Assembly (NCBI RefSeq): GCF_900451175.1
Contig: NZ_UGJJ01000001.1
Coordinates: forward strand, 1 to 64,000
Length of the DNA stretch: 64,000 nt
Source of the DNA: Kingella potus
GTDB lineage: Bacteria > Pseudomonadota > Gammaproteobacteria > Burkholderiales > Neisseriaceae
Reading direction: 5' to 3'
Below the pieces are notes generated by a model. That model saw only the letters and a list, made by a program, of their open reading frames with translations. It had not been told where the DNA came from and made no database searches. Both the position numbers and the translations under genes were made by a program. Below, one piece after another: positions 1 to 6,780 of the stretch (positions are counted from its first letter, which is position 1; each line of letters opens with the position of its first letter).

Positions 1-42
1 TTCCCATTCTTTGCCGTTGCGGCGCAGGTAGTAGGCGGGCAT
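1..42 (-). CDS. 5' end of an unidentified leftward gene (cut by window start)
   Basis: Only the first 14 codons are present. They read MPAYYLRRNGKEWE and run off the window edge. An AAAGGAG ribosome binding site lies six bases before the ATG, which supports a real start. The gene is on the same strand as the small prophage genes at 1127-2249, but the KilA-N pseudogene lies in between on the other strand. The product is unknown. Confidence 0.5.
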   Translation of the reverse strand, partial: MPAYYLRRNGKEWE

Positions 43-164
43 GGCTGGCTCCTTTCGGGTTGATTCGGGTAAATGGGTGGGTATGATGCGGGTTCCTACT
101 TCTAGTGTTACCCAATCTGCATCATTCCCCTAAAACACGCCTTTCTCACTTGTGGCGGGTTTTT

Positions 165-279
165 CAAAACTGTTTTGGGGGTTGCGAGTAACCGCAAGGT
201 CTCGGCGTTTCACTAGAACGTAGGACAACCCCCGCCCATTTTGGGCATTTCCTAAACTCTTAAATCTAGTGAGGTTCAA
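165..279 (+). ncRNA. Structured leader upstream of KilA-N pseudogene, possibly C4-antisense-RNA-like
   Basis: About 110 bases before the KilA-N start contain a long-range stem (GGGGGTTG near 177 pairs with CAACCCCC near 230) enclosing a smaller CGAG/CTCG stem. The leader of the paralogous gene at 36336-37205 has the same layout: a GC-rich outer stem enclosing about 60 bases and a following small hairpin near the start codon. Phage P1/P7 c4 RNA has this kind of position before its antirepressor operon. The assignment is inferred from layout; a covariance-model search has not been run. Confidence 0.35.
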
Positions 280-1074
280 ATGAACTTAGTTAAATCTTTT
301 GGCGAAATCGCCGTTTCTTTCCGTAATGATGGTTTTCTCAACGCTACTCAAATTGCGAAACATTTTGGCAAGCGCGTTCCTGATTTTTTTAAAAAACGAA
401 CAAAATCAAGAATATATCTCTGCTTTGCAGAACATTGTCAAAACAAAAATCGTCTTGGATAAAAATCAATTAGTTATCGTGAAGCATGGCGGCAACCAAA
501 ACGGCACATGGCTGCATCCAAACTTGCCATCCATTTCGCCCGCTGGCTTGACCCGCGTTTTGCCGTTTGGTGCGACGAGCAATCGAGCAGATTCTTGGAG
601 GCCGTCTGAAAAGCCGAATCCCGCACGACATCCGACGAACGTACCGCGCTGCGGCAGGCGGTGTCCGCTTTGGTGGGGCTGCGCGGGTGGACTACTCCAC
701 GGCCTACAATATGGTGCATCAGCGTTTCGGCGTGGAGGCCATCGAAGACATTCCGCGCGAATCTCTGCCCGATGCGGTGCGCTACGTCCATGCGCTCACC
801 TTTGGACAATGCTTGACGGGCGAGGTGCTGGAAAAGATTGAAAGGCCGTCTGAAAAGCAGTTTTCCGCCGATGAAATCCATGCTATCGGGTGTGCGCCAA
901 GTATTTGGGCGGACTGCTCGGAGTTTCTCTATCCGCTTTCCGATGCGCTGCGCGGTGTGGGCAGCCGTTTTTCCGGCCGTGCTTTTTTCGCTGGCGCAGG
1001 AGCCGCATTTTTGGCTGGATACGGTGCAGCGGGCTTTGGCCAGGGTAAACGGGTCTGCGGTGCGCGGTTTGTGA
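280..1074 (+). pseudogene. Frameshifted KilA-N antirepressor-type gene
   Basis: The first frame begins MNLVKSFGEIAVSFRNDGF and carries the KilA-N signature NATQIAKHFGK. The rest of the domain (KNEQNQEYISAL, GTWLHP, ARWLDPRFAVWCDEQ) and the C-terminal domain (RVDYSTAYNMVHQRFGV, EDIPRESLPDAVRYVHALT) continue in other frames. At least five single-base indels are needed to restore the gene, most of them in homopolymers: the T7/A6 run near 387-398, a short A run near 499, the CAATCG near 578, the DUS A run near 610, and the T run near 985. The C-terminal half matches the intact minus-strand gene at 36336-37205 very closely, so the two are paralogues in inverted orientation. Either the gene is dead or this stretch holds sequencing indels. 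Confidence 0.75.
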
Positions 1075-1126
1075 TGTGAACATGGTTTTTCCCTGTGCGG
1101 CCGTCTGTTTTCAGGCGGCTTTTTTG

Positions 1127-1397
1127 CTACATAACGGGTTCGTAGGGCGGCCGTATGGTGCTTTTGTCGGCCTGCTCTGTTTGGGCTTCGCGCTGTTTCT
1201 GCCGCGCTTGGGCGGCGGCAAATTCTTCTGCCATGCGCAGGTAGTTTTCTTTTGCGGGGGTCGGGGGCAAAGACGGCGGGCTTGATTTCCTGCCGCTCTA
1301 TGCTTTGCACGGCGGGGTGTTCGCAGCCGCCGGATATGGCCAAGAGGGCGAGGGTGGCGGCGAATACCGCCCATGCTGTGATTTTTTCGAGGCTCAT
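1127..1397 (-). pseudogene. Small lipoprotein gene with a one-base frameshift
   Basis: The start reads MSLEKITAWAVFAATLALLAISGGCEHPAVQ, a lipoprotein signal with the lipobox SGGC. The sensible frame then breaks in a run of five C in GACCCCCGC near 1240. Removing one C gives DPAKENYLRMAEEFAAAQARQKQREAQ and ends at EPVM followed by TAG, a charged helical tail of the kind expected for a small periplasmic lipoprotein. The total of 271 bases is one over a multiple of three, consistent with a single inserted base. It is probably the last gene of the leftward operon starting at 2249. Function unknown. Confidence 0.6.
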
Positions 1398-1428
1398 GTT
1401 TTTTCCTTTTTCCTTTTTCCTTGTTTTT

Positions 1429-1605
1429 TCAGGCCGCCTCCCCGCACCTGTTCGCGGGGAGGCCGTCTGAAACGGCGGTTTCTTCGTACCGCCCGCGCCG
1501 CGCCTGCCAAGGATTGCTTGTGAGGTAGGCAGGCCGCGCGTGGTCGGGGTTTGCTGCGGCGGAACTTGCCGTGCCGCGCCCACTGTCCGACTGACGGCGC
1601 GGCAT
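1429..1605 (-). CDS. Possible small protein (58 aa)
   Basis: This short frame reads MPRRQSDSGRG and ends ANRCGEAA. It fits between two better-supported genes on the same strand and contains a DUS read as SDGL. There is no convincing ribosome binding site and no family is recognised. The alternative is an untranslated spacer. Confidence 0.25.
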   Translation of the reverse strand: MPRRQSDSGRGTASSAAANPDHARPAYLTSNPWQARRGRYEETAVSDGLPANRCGEAA

Positions 1606-1627
1606 TGTCGGGGTTTGTTTGTTCGGG

Positions 1628-1861
1628 TTATGCGGGGTGGTTTTGTTCCCATTGGTATTCGTCGATTTGCTCGGCGATTTGTTCGGCGGCCTGTTGTTCC
1701 AGCACCTGCATGATTTCGTTCCATGCGGCGGTGCTGACTTTGCGGTAGAGGGTGTCGATGGTTTGGCCTGCGCTCATGTGGGCGGCCAGCTCGGCGGCGG
1801 CGGCTCTTTGGGCATAGGGGCGGGCGATGAGGAAGCGGATTCGTTCGTCGCTGATGTTCAT
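1628..1861 (-). CDS. Small prophage protein (77 aa), function unknown
   Basis: The protein is acidic and helical (MNISDERIRFLIARPYAQRAAAAELAAHM, ending WEQNHPA). An AAGGAAAG site precedes the ATG. The start overlaps the reconstructed stop of the upstream gene in an ATGA arrangement, which suggests translational coupling. No domain is recognised. Confidence 0.55.
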   Translation of the reverse strand: MNISDERIRFLIARPYAQRAAAAELAAHMSAGQTIDTLYRKVSTAAWNEIMQVLEQQAAEQIAEQIDEYQWEQNHPA

Positions 1862-2249
1862 GCTGCTTTCCTTGTTTGGATTCGGGGGTCGCTGCCGCGC
1901 ATGAGGGGGCGGCTTTGAGGGCGCAATACTCCGCCCATGTGGGTATCGGCAGGGGCAGGGCGAGTGGCGGCCCGCCCATCAGCTCCAAGGTTTCTTTGTT
2001 GAAGGCTTCAAAATCGCTTTGGCCGCAGCTTTCGTAGTCTTCTTGGCAGAGGTCGTCGGCTTCCACCCATGCGGCCAGCAGTTCGGGCAGGCTGTGGCGG
2101 CTGTGCCATTGCGCCTGCTGATACGCGGCTTCGTTGGCTCTTTCTTCTTCGTCTTCTGCGGCTTCGGCCAAATCAAGGGCGCGGTAGTAGGCGGCTTCCA
2201 GGGCAAGGTGGTAGCCGTCGGCGCGGCTTTGGATGTCTGCGGTGTTCAT
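1858..2249 (-). pseudogene. Small prophage gene with a probable one-base deletion near its 3' end
   Basis: The start MNTADIQSRADGYHLALEAAYYRAL follows an AAGGAAG site and lies just downstream of the operator/promoter array at 2285-2374. The body is acidic and helical, with WVEADDLCQEDYESCGQSDFEAF. The frame as it stands reads on through the next gene for hundreds of codons. Adding one C to the C5 run near 1899 gives an ending LMRGSDPRIQTRKAA and a TGA that overlaps the next ATG, so one base was probably lost, by mutation or in sequencing. Function unknown. Confidence 0.5.
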
Positions 2250-2284
2250 GACGGGCTTCCTTGGGTGGGTTGTTTTGATGGGTG

Positions 2285-2374
2285 TAGTATAGCAAAGCTA
2301 GCGAATACATCAATAGCAAAGATAAGATTTAATGTAGCAGAGTTAATATAGCATTGATTTTATTGATAACAAAG
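2285..2374 (-). promoter_or_regulatory. Leftward promoter with an array of repressor-like half-sites
   Basis: Five related octamers on the plus strand follow one another: TAGCAAAG at 2290 and 2314, TAGCAGAG at 2335, TAGCATTG at 2349 and TAACAAAG at 2367. Read leftward, the first overlaps a TATACT -10 box with TTGATG 16 bases upstream, driving the operon at 2249. The 13-mer CTTTGCTATACTA here is identical to the -10 region of the Cro-type gene at 6517-6529. The same repressor therefore probably controls both. Confidence 0.65.
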
Positions 2375-2388
2375 TTTTCGGCAGGCGC

Positions 2389-2424
2389 AAAAAAACCGCC
2401 CTTGCGGCGGGGCAAGGGCGGGGG
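2389..2424 (-). terminator. Rho-independent terminator after the PIN operon
   Basis: Read leftward, CCGCCCTTG pairs with CAAGGGCGG and is followed by seven T. Confidence 0.7.
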
Positions 2425-2487
2425 GCGGGGATTGGGCGGATGGCAAAAGGCCGCCTGTTTTCAGACGGCCTGCGGTATCTGCGATTT

Positions 2488-2519
2488 ATACCAAAAAGCA
2501 GGGTGTGGCTTTTTGGTAT
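2488..2519 (-). terminator. Perfect 12-bp hairpin directly after the PIN gene
   Basis: ATACCAAAAAGC and GCTTTTTGGTAT form perfect arms around an eight-base loop, starting at the base after the PIN stop codon. Confidence 0.55.
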
Positions 2520-3008
2520 TTAAAACAAGCCCGGCTGCATTTCGGGCGGCAGTTCTATGTCTTCAACCGACATGGCTTTCAAGTCCAGCCTGGCTGCTGT
2601 GTTCAGTAGGTTTTTATCGTGGGAGATAACGGACTGTGCGCTGTTGCTTAGGGCGATTGCGATAATCTGACGGTCGATTTTGATTTTTTGGCGCGGTTCT
2701 TTGCTTTCTTCGTTTGGCAGGTTTTTGAGCCTGTCGGAGATGATGGCGCAGACGGCCGCGCTTTTCATATCGAAAGGCAGTATTTTGAAAATCCGGCTTT
2801 TCGCGCCAAACAGTTGCAAAAATTCCTGCCGTTTGGCGGGGCTTGGTTCGCCGATGAGAAACTCGGATAGCACGGGGGCGGGTATGCCGAAAATGCCGCC
2901 TTGTTCTTTTTGGCATTCAAACAGGTGCTTCATCCTGATGCTGTGGTCTTCCTGCCCGCCCTCGGGGCGGTAAAGGAAAACCAAGGCGTTGTTGTCCAGC
3001 ACGATCAT
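2520..3008 (-). CDS. PIN-domain protein, probable RNase toxin
   Basis: The 162-aa protein begins MIVLDNNALVFLYR, with the first conserved acidic residue of the PIN fold, and has a later acidic cluster around KIKIDRQIIAIALSNSAQSVISHDKNLL. VapC-like PIN proteins cleave RNA using a metal bound by these acids. The start was chosen at 3008 because its ATG overlaps the TGA of the upstream gene (ATGA), indicating coupled translation; a longer in-frame start at 3065 would lie inside that gene. The 250-aa partner is not a usual short antitoxin, so whether this is a true toxin-antitoxin pair is open. Confidence 0.75.
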   Translation of the reverse strand: MIVLDNNALVFLYRPEGGQEDHSIRMKHLFECQKEQGGIFGIPAPVLSEFLIGEPSPAKRQEFLQLFGAKSRIFKILPFDMKSAAVCAIISDRLKNLPNEESKEPRQKIKIDRQIIAIALSNSAQSVISHDKNLLNTAARLDLKAMSVEDIELPPEMQPGLF

Positions 3009-3757
3009 AAGCTGCCGCTCCTTATGGCTTCGATTTTCTGGATTGGGTCGGCGGTGCGCCCCCACTCGGAATCAATCAGGCGGAATTTTGCTAAAAATGC
3101 GTCATAATCGGCTTCGGGTAAGACTTCAAAGCTGTGTATTTTGAATCTGCCGCCCACGGGCTGCCATTTGAGGCTGTGGGCATCGAGTTTCAGCAGGCCG
3201 CTGCCGGTGCATTCGATGTAGTCAAACAGGTGTGCGCCGATACGGCGGGCAAGGTCGGTGCTGTCGATGGTAAGGCTGACTTCGCCGTTTTCGGTGAGCA
3301 GCTTCATGGGAACGGTTTCGTCTTTGCCGCCGATGTTGATGACTTTGCCCCTGAATGTTTCTTCTTGGAAGACTTCGTATTCGTAGGTTTCGGGCTTGGT
3401 TTCGGGAATCAGGCTGCGGACAAATCCGTCCGCTGTGTGTATTTTGGCGCACAGGCCGTAATGCGAAAGGGTTTTTTTGATACCGGCCAAATCTGTTTCG
3501 CTTTTGGACATTAAGGCGGCTGCAATCGCGGTTTCTTTGCCTGCGGGCACCCTGACTGCAAGCTGCGTGCAGCCCTCTGTTACGCCTGCAAACAGTATTT
3601 CCTGCGGCGCAATGTCTTTGCTTTTGAGCAGTTCCACCATTTGGGCAAACAGCTTGCCTACTGCGGCGGCGGGGGTGGTTTCAGGGGTAAGCCGCTGTGT
3701 TGCGTCGGGCATTGAAACGCTTAGGGCGATTACCCCGCTTTCGATGTTTGGCTTCAT
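3005..3757 (-). CDS. Unknown 250-aa protein coupled to a PIN gene
   Basis: The protein starts MKPNIESGVIALSVSMPDATQRLTPE and ends EAIRSGSL. Its N-terminal half resembles a small alpha/beta domain (EILFAGVTEGCTQLAVRVPAGKE) and the C-terminal half contains a likely beta-rich region (TFRGKVINIGGKDETVPMKLL). I recognise no family. The stop overlaps the PIN start, and a small RHH gene lies 90 bases upstream on the same strand. Its position between an RHH protein and a PIN nuclease suggests a regulatory or antitoxin role, which is inference only. Confidence 0.7.
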   Translation of the reverse strand: MKPNIESGVIALSVSMPDATQRLTPETTPAAAVGKLFAQMVELLKSKDIAPQEILFAGVTEGCTQLAVRVPAGKETAIAAALMSKSETDLAGIKKTLSHYGLCAKIHTADGFVRSLIPETKPETYEYEVFQEETFRGKVINIGGKDETVPMKLLTENGEVSLTIDSTDLARRIGAHLFDYIECTGSGLLKLDAHSLKWQPVGGRFKIHSFEVLPEADYDAFLAKFRLIDSEWGRTADPIQKIEAIRSGSL

Positions 3758-3847
3758 GCGGCCTCCTGAAAAAAATGAAAAAGTTACTGAAATTATCCTG
3801 TTTTTAAATGCCGGCGCAACTGTTTTTACTTTCAGGCGGCCTGCGGG

Positions 3848-4030
3848 CTAGGGCTTGCGTTCGGCGTATTCGCGCACGGCGCGGACAACCAGGTCGATTT
3901 GGCTGATGCCCAGCCTTTGGGCGGTTTCCTCGATTAGCGCGATGTCTTCCAGCTTCATTTTGAAGGCTTTGTTTTTTACACCGCGCTTTTGGTCGGATTT
4001 CTTTTGGATTTCGTGTCTTGACAGTGCCAT
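3848..4030 (-). CDS. Ribbon-helix-helix-like small protein, partner in peptide cassette 1
   Basis: The 60-aa product (MALSRHEIQKKSDQKRGVKNKAFKMKLED, then IALIEETAQRLGISQIDLVVRAVREYAE) has a basic N-terminal arm, a strand with alternating residues and two helices, as in Arc/MetJ-type repressors. AAAGGAATCATC precedes the ATG. It follows the 17-aa hydrophobic peptide ORF at 4095-4148 with a hairpin (4057-4083) in between, so one transcript would carry both. It probably represses the promoter at 4233-4261. Confidence 0.7.
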   Translation of the reverse strand: MALSRHEIQKKSDQKRGVKNKAFKMKLEDIALIEETAQRLGISQIDLVVRAVREYAERKP

Positions 4031-4056
4031 GATGATTCCTTTAAGATTTTGAGTAA

Positions 4057-4083
4057 CGGCAGGGTGTCGTTACCACCCCGCCG
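4057..4083 (-). terminator. Intercistronic hairpin, cassette 1
   Basis: CGGCAGGGTG and CACCCCGCCG form a near-perfect stem with a seven-base loop between the peptide stop and the RHH start. There is no T run, so it may stabilise or attenuate the message rather than end it. Confidence 0.5.
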
Positions 4084-4094
4084 CTTCTCAAAGG

Positions 4095-4148
4095 TTAATA
4101 GGCGTTAGCCGATAAAACCATGAGAAGAATAAAAATGAGCCATTTCAT
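4095..4148 (-). CDS. Ibs-like hydrophobic peptide (17 aa), cassette 1
   Basis: The peptide is MKWLIFILLMVLSANAY. It has a basic/aromatic N-terminus, a hydrophobic core of one short membrane span, and a C-terminal Ala-Tyr. This closely resembles the 18-19 residue Ibs toxins of E. coli, which end in LLISFSAY or similar and depolarise the membrane. An AGGAG site lies eight bases before the ATG. The promoter 4233-4261 and an intercistronic hairpin match the other four cassettes. Too short for routine gene callers. The toxin role is inferred from resemblance. Confidence 0.65.
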   Translation of the reverse strand: MKWLIFILLMVLSANAY

Positions 4149-4232
4149 TTTTCATTCTCCTGAAAGTGCCCTTAAAGCAGGATTGCAGGTTGGGCGTTTG
4201 TCCTATCGGTTCTTGTTCAACCGATGGGATGT

Positions 4233-4261
4233 ATTATAGCCTAGCTTACTAATTTAAGCAA
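4233..4261 (-). promoter_or_regulatory. Promoter of peptide cassette 1
   Basis: Leftward TTGCTT, 17 bases, TATAAT. The spacer and flanks form an imperfect dyad (ATTATAGC opposite GCTTACTAAT), a likely operator for the RHH protein. Confidence 0.65.
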
Positions 4262-4274
4262 GCACTTTCTGCGT

Positions 4275-4303
4275 GAAAGCCCCGTATTTACGGGGCTTTT
4301 CGC
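4275..4303 (-). terminator. Terminator after RHH gene of cassette 2
   Basis: AAGCCCCGT and ACGGGGCTT form a tight stem flanked by A and T runs, just past the stop at 4316. Confidence 0.7.
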
Positions 4304-4315
4304 TTTTGCGGCGGC

Positions 4316-4501
4316 TCAACCTTCTGCCAATTTATTCAAGGCTGCTTTGAATACGGCGGTTTGGGTTTCGCCGCGTTCTGCCGCCAGCCGCTCCAGTAGG
4401 GCTATGGTGTCGGGGTCGAGCGCAAAAGACTTCTGGCGTATGCCGTGTTTCTCGCGGCTTTTGCGGTTGTAGGCGGCTTGGTCGTATTTTTTCGTTTCCA
4501 T
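4316..4501 (-). CDS. Arc-like ribbon-helix-helix protein, partner in peptide cassette 2
   Basis: The 61-aa protein starts METKKYDQAAYNRKSREKHGIRQKSFALD and continues PDTIALLERLAAERGETQTAVFKAALNKLAEG, a clear Arc/CopG pattern with a basic arm, a strand and two helices. It lies about 75 bases after the 21-aa peptide ORF on the same strand. It probably binds the perfect dyad in the promoter at 4723-4742 and autoregulates the unit. Confidence 0.75.
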   Translation of the reverse strand: METKKYDQAAYNRKSREKHGIRQKSFALDPDTIALLERLAAERGETQTAVFKAALNKLAEG

Positions 4502-4541
4502 GATTGATTTTCCAGCAAAGGTTTTGTATATTAGGCGGAAG

Positions 4542-4565
4542 CAGGAGGAGCGGCAACTCCCCCTG
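4542..4565 (-). terminator. Intercistronic hairpin, cassette 2
   Basis: CAGGAGGAG and CTCCCCCTG pair around a six-base loop between peptide stop and RHH start. Confidence 0.45.
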
Positions 4566-4577
4566 TCTGGTACTACG

Positions 4578-4643
4578 TTACCAAGCTGATTGCCACATCA
4601 GCAAGAATAACACCAGAAAAATTACTTTGATGAAGGTACTCAT
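4578..4643 (-). CDS. Ibs-like hydrophobic peptide (21 aa), cassette 2
   Basis: The peptide starts MSTFIKVIFLVLFLLMW and ends QSAW. It is one short membrane span with a Lys near the N-terminus and an Ala-Trp end. CAGGAAGG precedes the ATG by about eight bases. The 5' leader has a strong hairpin (GCCCCC pairing with GGGGGC) and the promoter is at 4723-4751. A longer in-frame start at 4772 would overlap that promoter, so the short form is preferred. Layout matches the other cassettes. Confidence 0.65.
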   Translation of the reverse strand: MSTFIKVIFLVLFLLMWQSAW

Positions 4644-4722
4644 CGGGTAATCCTTCCTGTGTAACGCCCCCGAATTATCAGGTTTGGGGGCTTTTCCTTT
4701 GTTGCTCTTCACAACAGGGATA

Positions 4723-4751
4723 ATTCTAATACACATTAGAATAATATGCAA
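4723..4751 (-). promoter_or_regulatory. Promoter with perfect dyad, cassette 2
   Basis: Leftward TTGCAT, 17 bases, TAGAAT. ATTCTAAT at 4723-4730 and ATTAGAAT at 4735-4742 are perfect inverted arms with a four-base centre, covering the -10 and spacer. A likely RHH operator. Confidence 0.7.
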
Positions 4752-4766
4752 GCACTTTTGCAAAAA

Positions 4767-4793
4767 AACCACGGATTTTCCGTGGCTTTTTTG
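4767..4793 (-). terminator. Terminator after the 306-aa gene
   Basis: CCACGGA and TCCGTGG stem flanked by A7 and T6 runs; it could work in both directions. Confidence 0.75.
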
Positions 4794-4810
4794 TGGCTAA
4801 AGCAGGGAGC

Positions 4811-5731
4811 TTAGTTTTCAACCAATGAAATCAGCATAATTTCATACGGAGTAAGTGTCCTGCTCCGCCCTTGCGGCTTGTAGAAGACTTTTACATCGGC
4901 GCGAAACTCGAACTTCCCGTCAATGTCTTCATGGGAAATTCCATCTGCAAATGTTAATTTCAAGCGTCTGGTAATATGCGGCGGCATAAGTGCCTCCCAG
5001 CCTGTATCGCCGTCGCGGTTTAATTTGCGTATGTTTAAATCAATATCGTAGAAATCGCGCGATGACGATTCCGGATCAATATTCAACGAGCCGGGTACGG
5101 ATTCGATTAAGCCCGCATCAAGTGTCGGCAAGTCTTCGTTTTTCCCTCCAAAACTTATGCTGCTTCCTTTTTCTTTCTTGGCAGGTGCAATCACGTTTAC
5201 AGCCTCTTTGGCTATGCTTTTGTGCGCTCCCACGGTTGATTTGATTATTTCAACAAATTGCTCCGGGGACTTTTCAACCGTTTCCGCGCCAATCTGAATA
5301 ATAGTATTGTTTTTTATTTCAATGTGGTTGGCATCTTTTGACGAATCGCCCTTTGCCCACGCAATCGCTTTATAAATGCCAAAAACCAGCATCCCCCCGA
5401 TTAGTATGCTGCCAATTTCCACAGGATGCTCCCTTAAAACTCCGTTCATATATTTGCTGAATTTTATCATCTCCTCTTCATTGCCGAATACGACGGAAAC
5501 GATGAAATCTTCCCAAATGCTGCCGGCCTGAATTTCGTTTACCAACAGCTCGGTGCGCAATACCTGAACATTTGCGATTGTTCCCAGCAGCTTGGGCATT
5601 CTGGCAGTTATTTTTTCCAAAGACTGCAAAGACGTAACCAATTCTCCGATTTGCACCGGACGATCTGTGCGGAAATAAAGTGAAGCGGGAAGTTGGTAAA
5701 TATGTTCGTTTGCGGCGGTTGATGCAGCCAT
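4811..5731 (-). CDS. Unknown membrane-anchored protein next to the repressor (306 aa)
   Basis: The start MAASTAANEHIYQLPASLYFRTDRP follows a GGAGAATTA sequence. One hydrophobic stretch near residues 105-125 (GSILIGGMLVFGIYKAIAWA) looks like a membrane segment; the remainder is soluble and mixed, ending LTPYEIMLISLVEN. Base composition is less GC-rich than in the virion genes. It lies immediately downstream of the S24 repressor on the same strand, so it is probably expressed in the lysogen. That position is typical of lysogenic conversion or superinfection-exclusion genes, but no family is recognised. Confidence 0.65.
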   Translation of the reverse strand: MAASTAANEHIYQLPASLYFRTDRPVQIGELVTSLQSLEKITARMPKLLGTIANVQVLRTELLVNEIQAGSIWEDFIVSVVFGNEEEMIKFSKYMNGVLREHPVEIGSILIGGMLVFGIYKAIAWAKGDSSKDANHIEIKNNTIIQIGAETVEKSPEQFVEIIKSTVGAHKSIAKEAVNVIAPAKKEKGSSISFGGKNEDLPTLDAGLIESVPGSLNIDPESSSRDFYDIDLNIRKLNRDGDTGWEALMPPHITRRLKLTFADGISHEDIDGKFEFRADVKVFYKPQGRSRTLTPYEIMLISLVEN

Positions 5732-5782
5732 ATTAATTCTCCTGATTAAGCCAAAGAAACTTTAACGGGTTTGTTCGCCGGC

Positions 5783-6445
5783 TCAAAACGTACCCAGCGT
5801 CCAGCGGCCTTTGACGCGGCCGCAGATGCGGATGTGTTCGAGGCTTTCGGGGGGGATGGTTTCCACGGGGTAGGCTTTGTTGTCGGAAATGATGTTGAGG
5901 CCGCCGCCGATGAGTGCTTGCAGGCGTTTGATGCGCAGGCCGGAGGCGGTGGCGATGACGTAGATGCCGTCGCCTTCGTAGCAGCAGACGGAGCTGTCGG
6001 CAAAAACGATGTCGCCGTCGGAGATGGTGTCTTCCATGCTGTCGCCTTTGGCGTTGATGACGCGCAGGCTGTCGAGGCTGCCGCCGAATTGCTGTTTGGC
6101 CCAGGCGCGGGCAACAACGACAAAATCAATCACGGCATCGGGATCGTCGGCTTCGATGCCCGCGCCCATTTCGCCGGTGGCGGCCAGACGGGGGACGGAA
6201 AGCCAGCCCGCACGGACAACGGGGGTGTCGCTGCGGTAGGCGTGCCCCGCTTCGCCGTCGAGCCAGCCGCGCGGAAGGTCTAGGGCGGTTTCTATATTGG
6301 CTGCCGCACCGTCGCCGATATTGCGGTATCCGTTTACCCATTGATTTACCTGTGCCGCCGCTTTGCCGATGGCGCGGGCAAATTCTGTCTGATTACCGTT
6401 ATAGTTTTCTTCAATAAGGGTTTTAACCCGTTCTAATCTATTCAT
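5783..6445 (-). CDS. CI/LexA-type prophage repressor (HTH plus S24 peptidase)
   Basis: The 220-aa protein begins MNRLERVKTLIEENYNGNQTEFARAIGKAAAQVNQWVNGYRNIGD, an N-terminal HTH_3-type helix-turn-helix. The C-terminal S24 domain has the catalytic serine in GDSMEDTISDGDIVFAD and a lysine in LRIKRLQ. An Ala-Gly pair in VVRAGWL is a candidate self-cleavage site. Such repressors hold the prophage silent and are cleaved during the SOS response. The start at 6445 was chosen over 6496 because it has an AAGGAG site. It is divergent from the YdaS/Cro-type gene, with shared operator-like sites in between. Confidence 0.9.
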   Translation of the reverse strand: MNRLERVKTLIEENYNGNQTEFARAIGKAAAQVNQWVNGYRNIGDGAAANIETALDLPRGWLDGEAGHAYRSDTPVVRAGWLSVPRLAATGEMGAGIEADDPDAVIDFVVVARAWAKQQFGGSLDSLRVINAKGDSMEDTISDGDIVFADSSVCCYEGDGIYVIATASGLRIKRLQALIGGGLNIISDNKAYPVETIPPESLEHIRICGRVKGRWTLGTF

Positions 6446-6475
6446 TTTTGTCTCCTTGTCATTTTTAACAATTTT

Positions 6476-6557
6476 AAGCATTGCTAAAAATAACAAGGCT
6501 ACTATTCTTGTCGTATCTTTGCTATACTATCTCGCATTAAATAAGAAGCAATGCTAT
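6476..6557. promoter_or_regulatory. Divergent operator/promoter region of the lysogeny switch
   Basis: GCATTGCTA (6478), CTTTGCTA (6517) and CAATGCTA (6549) are versions of the octamers at 2290-2374, here in inverted sense. A rightward TATACT at 6523-6528 overlaps the second site. CTTTGCTATACTA is identical to the leftward promoter near 2290. Confidence 0.7.
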
Positions 6558-6779
6558 ATGAAATTAATTGATTATTTGAGCGGCGGAGTTTCCGCCTCCG
6601 AGTTGTCAAAAAAAGTGGGAGTCAGTCCCGCGTTTTTATGGCAAGTCAAAAACGGACACAGAAAAATGCCGCCGAAATATTGCCCGAAAATCGAGCAGGC
6701 GACGGGCGGGCTGGTTTCGCGCAAAGACCTGCGGCCTGACGACTGGCACGAGATTTGGCCTGAATTGAAGGAGGTGTGA
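6558..6779 (+). CDS. YdaS/Cro-type regulator
   Basis: The 73-aa protein starts MKLIDYLSGGVSASELSKKVGVSPAFLWQVKNGHRKMPPKYC and ends WHEIWPELKEV. This is the YdaS-type helix-turn-helix seen opposite CI-like repressors in lambdoid prophages, where it acts like Cro. The start was placed at 6558, just after the promoter; the longer frame from 6456 would cover the operator region. The next gene starts one base after its stop, so the early operon begins here. Confidence 0.85.
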   Translation: MKLIDYLSGGVSASELSKKVGVSPAFLWQVKNGHRKMPPKYCPKIEQATGGLVSRKDLRPDDWHEIWPELKEV

Positions 6780-6780
6780 G

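Noticed and set aside
474..1857. Long minus-strand open frame continuing from the gene at 2249 (591 codons in all)
   Set aside because: Past about 1860 the frame is Arg/Pro-rich shadow sequence overlapping better-supported genes in other frames and the KilA-N pseudogene; high GC removes stops.
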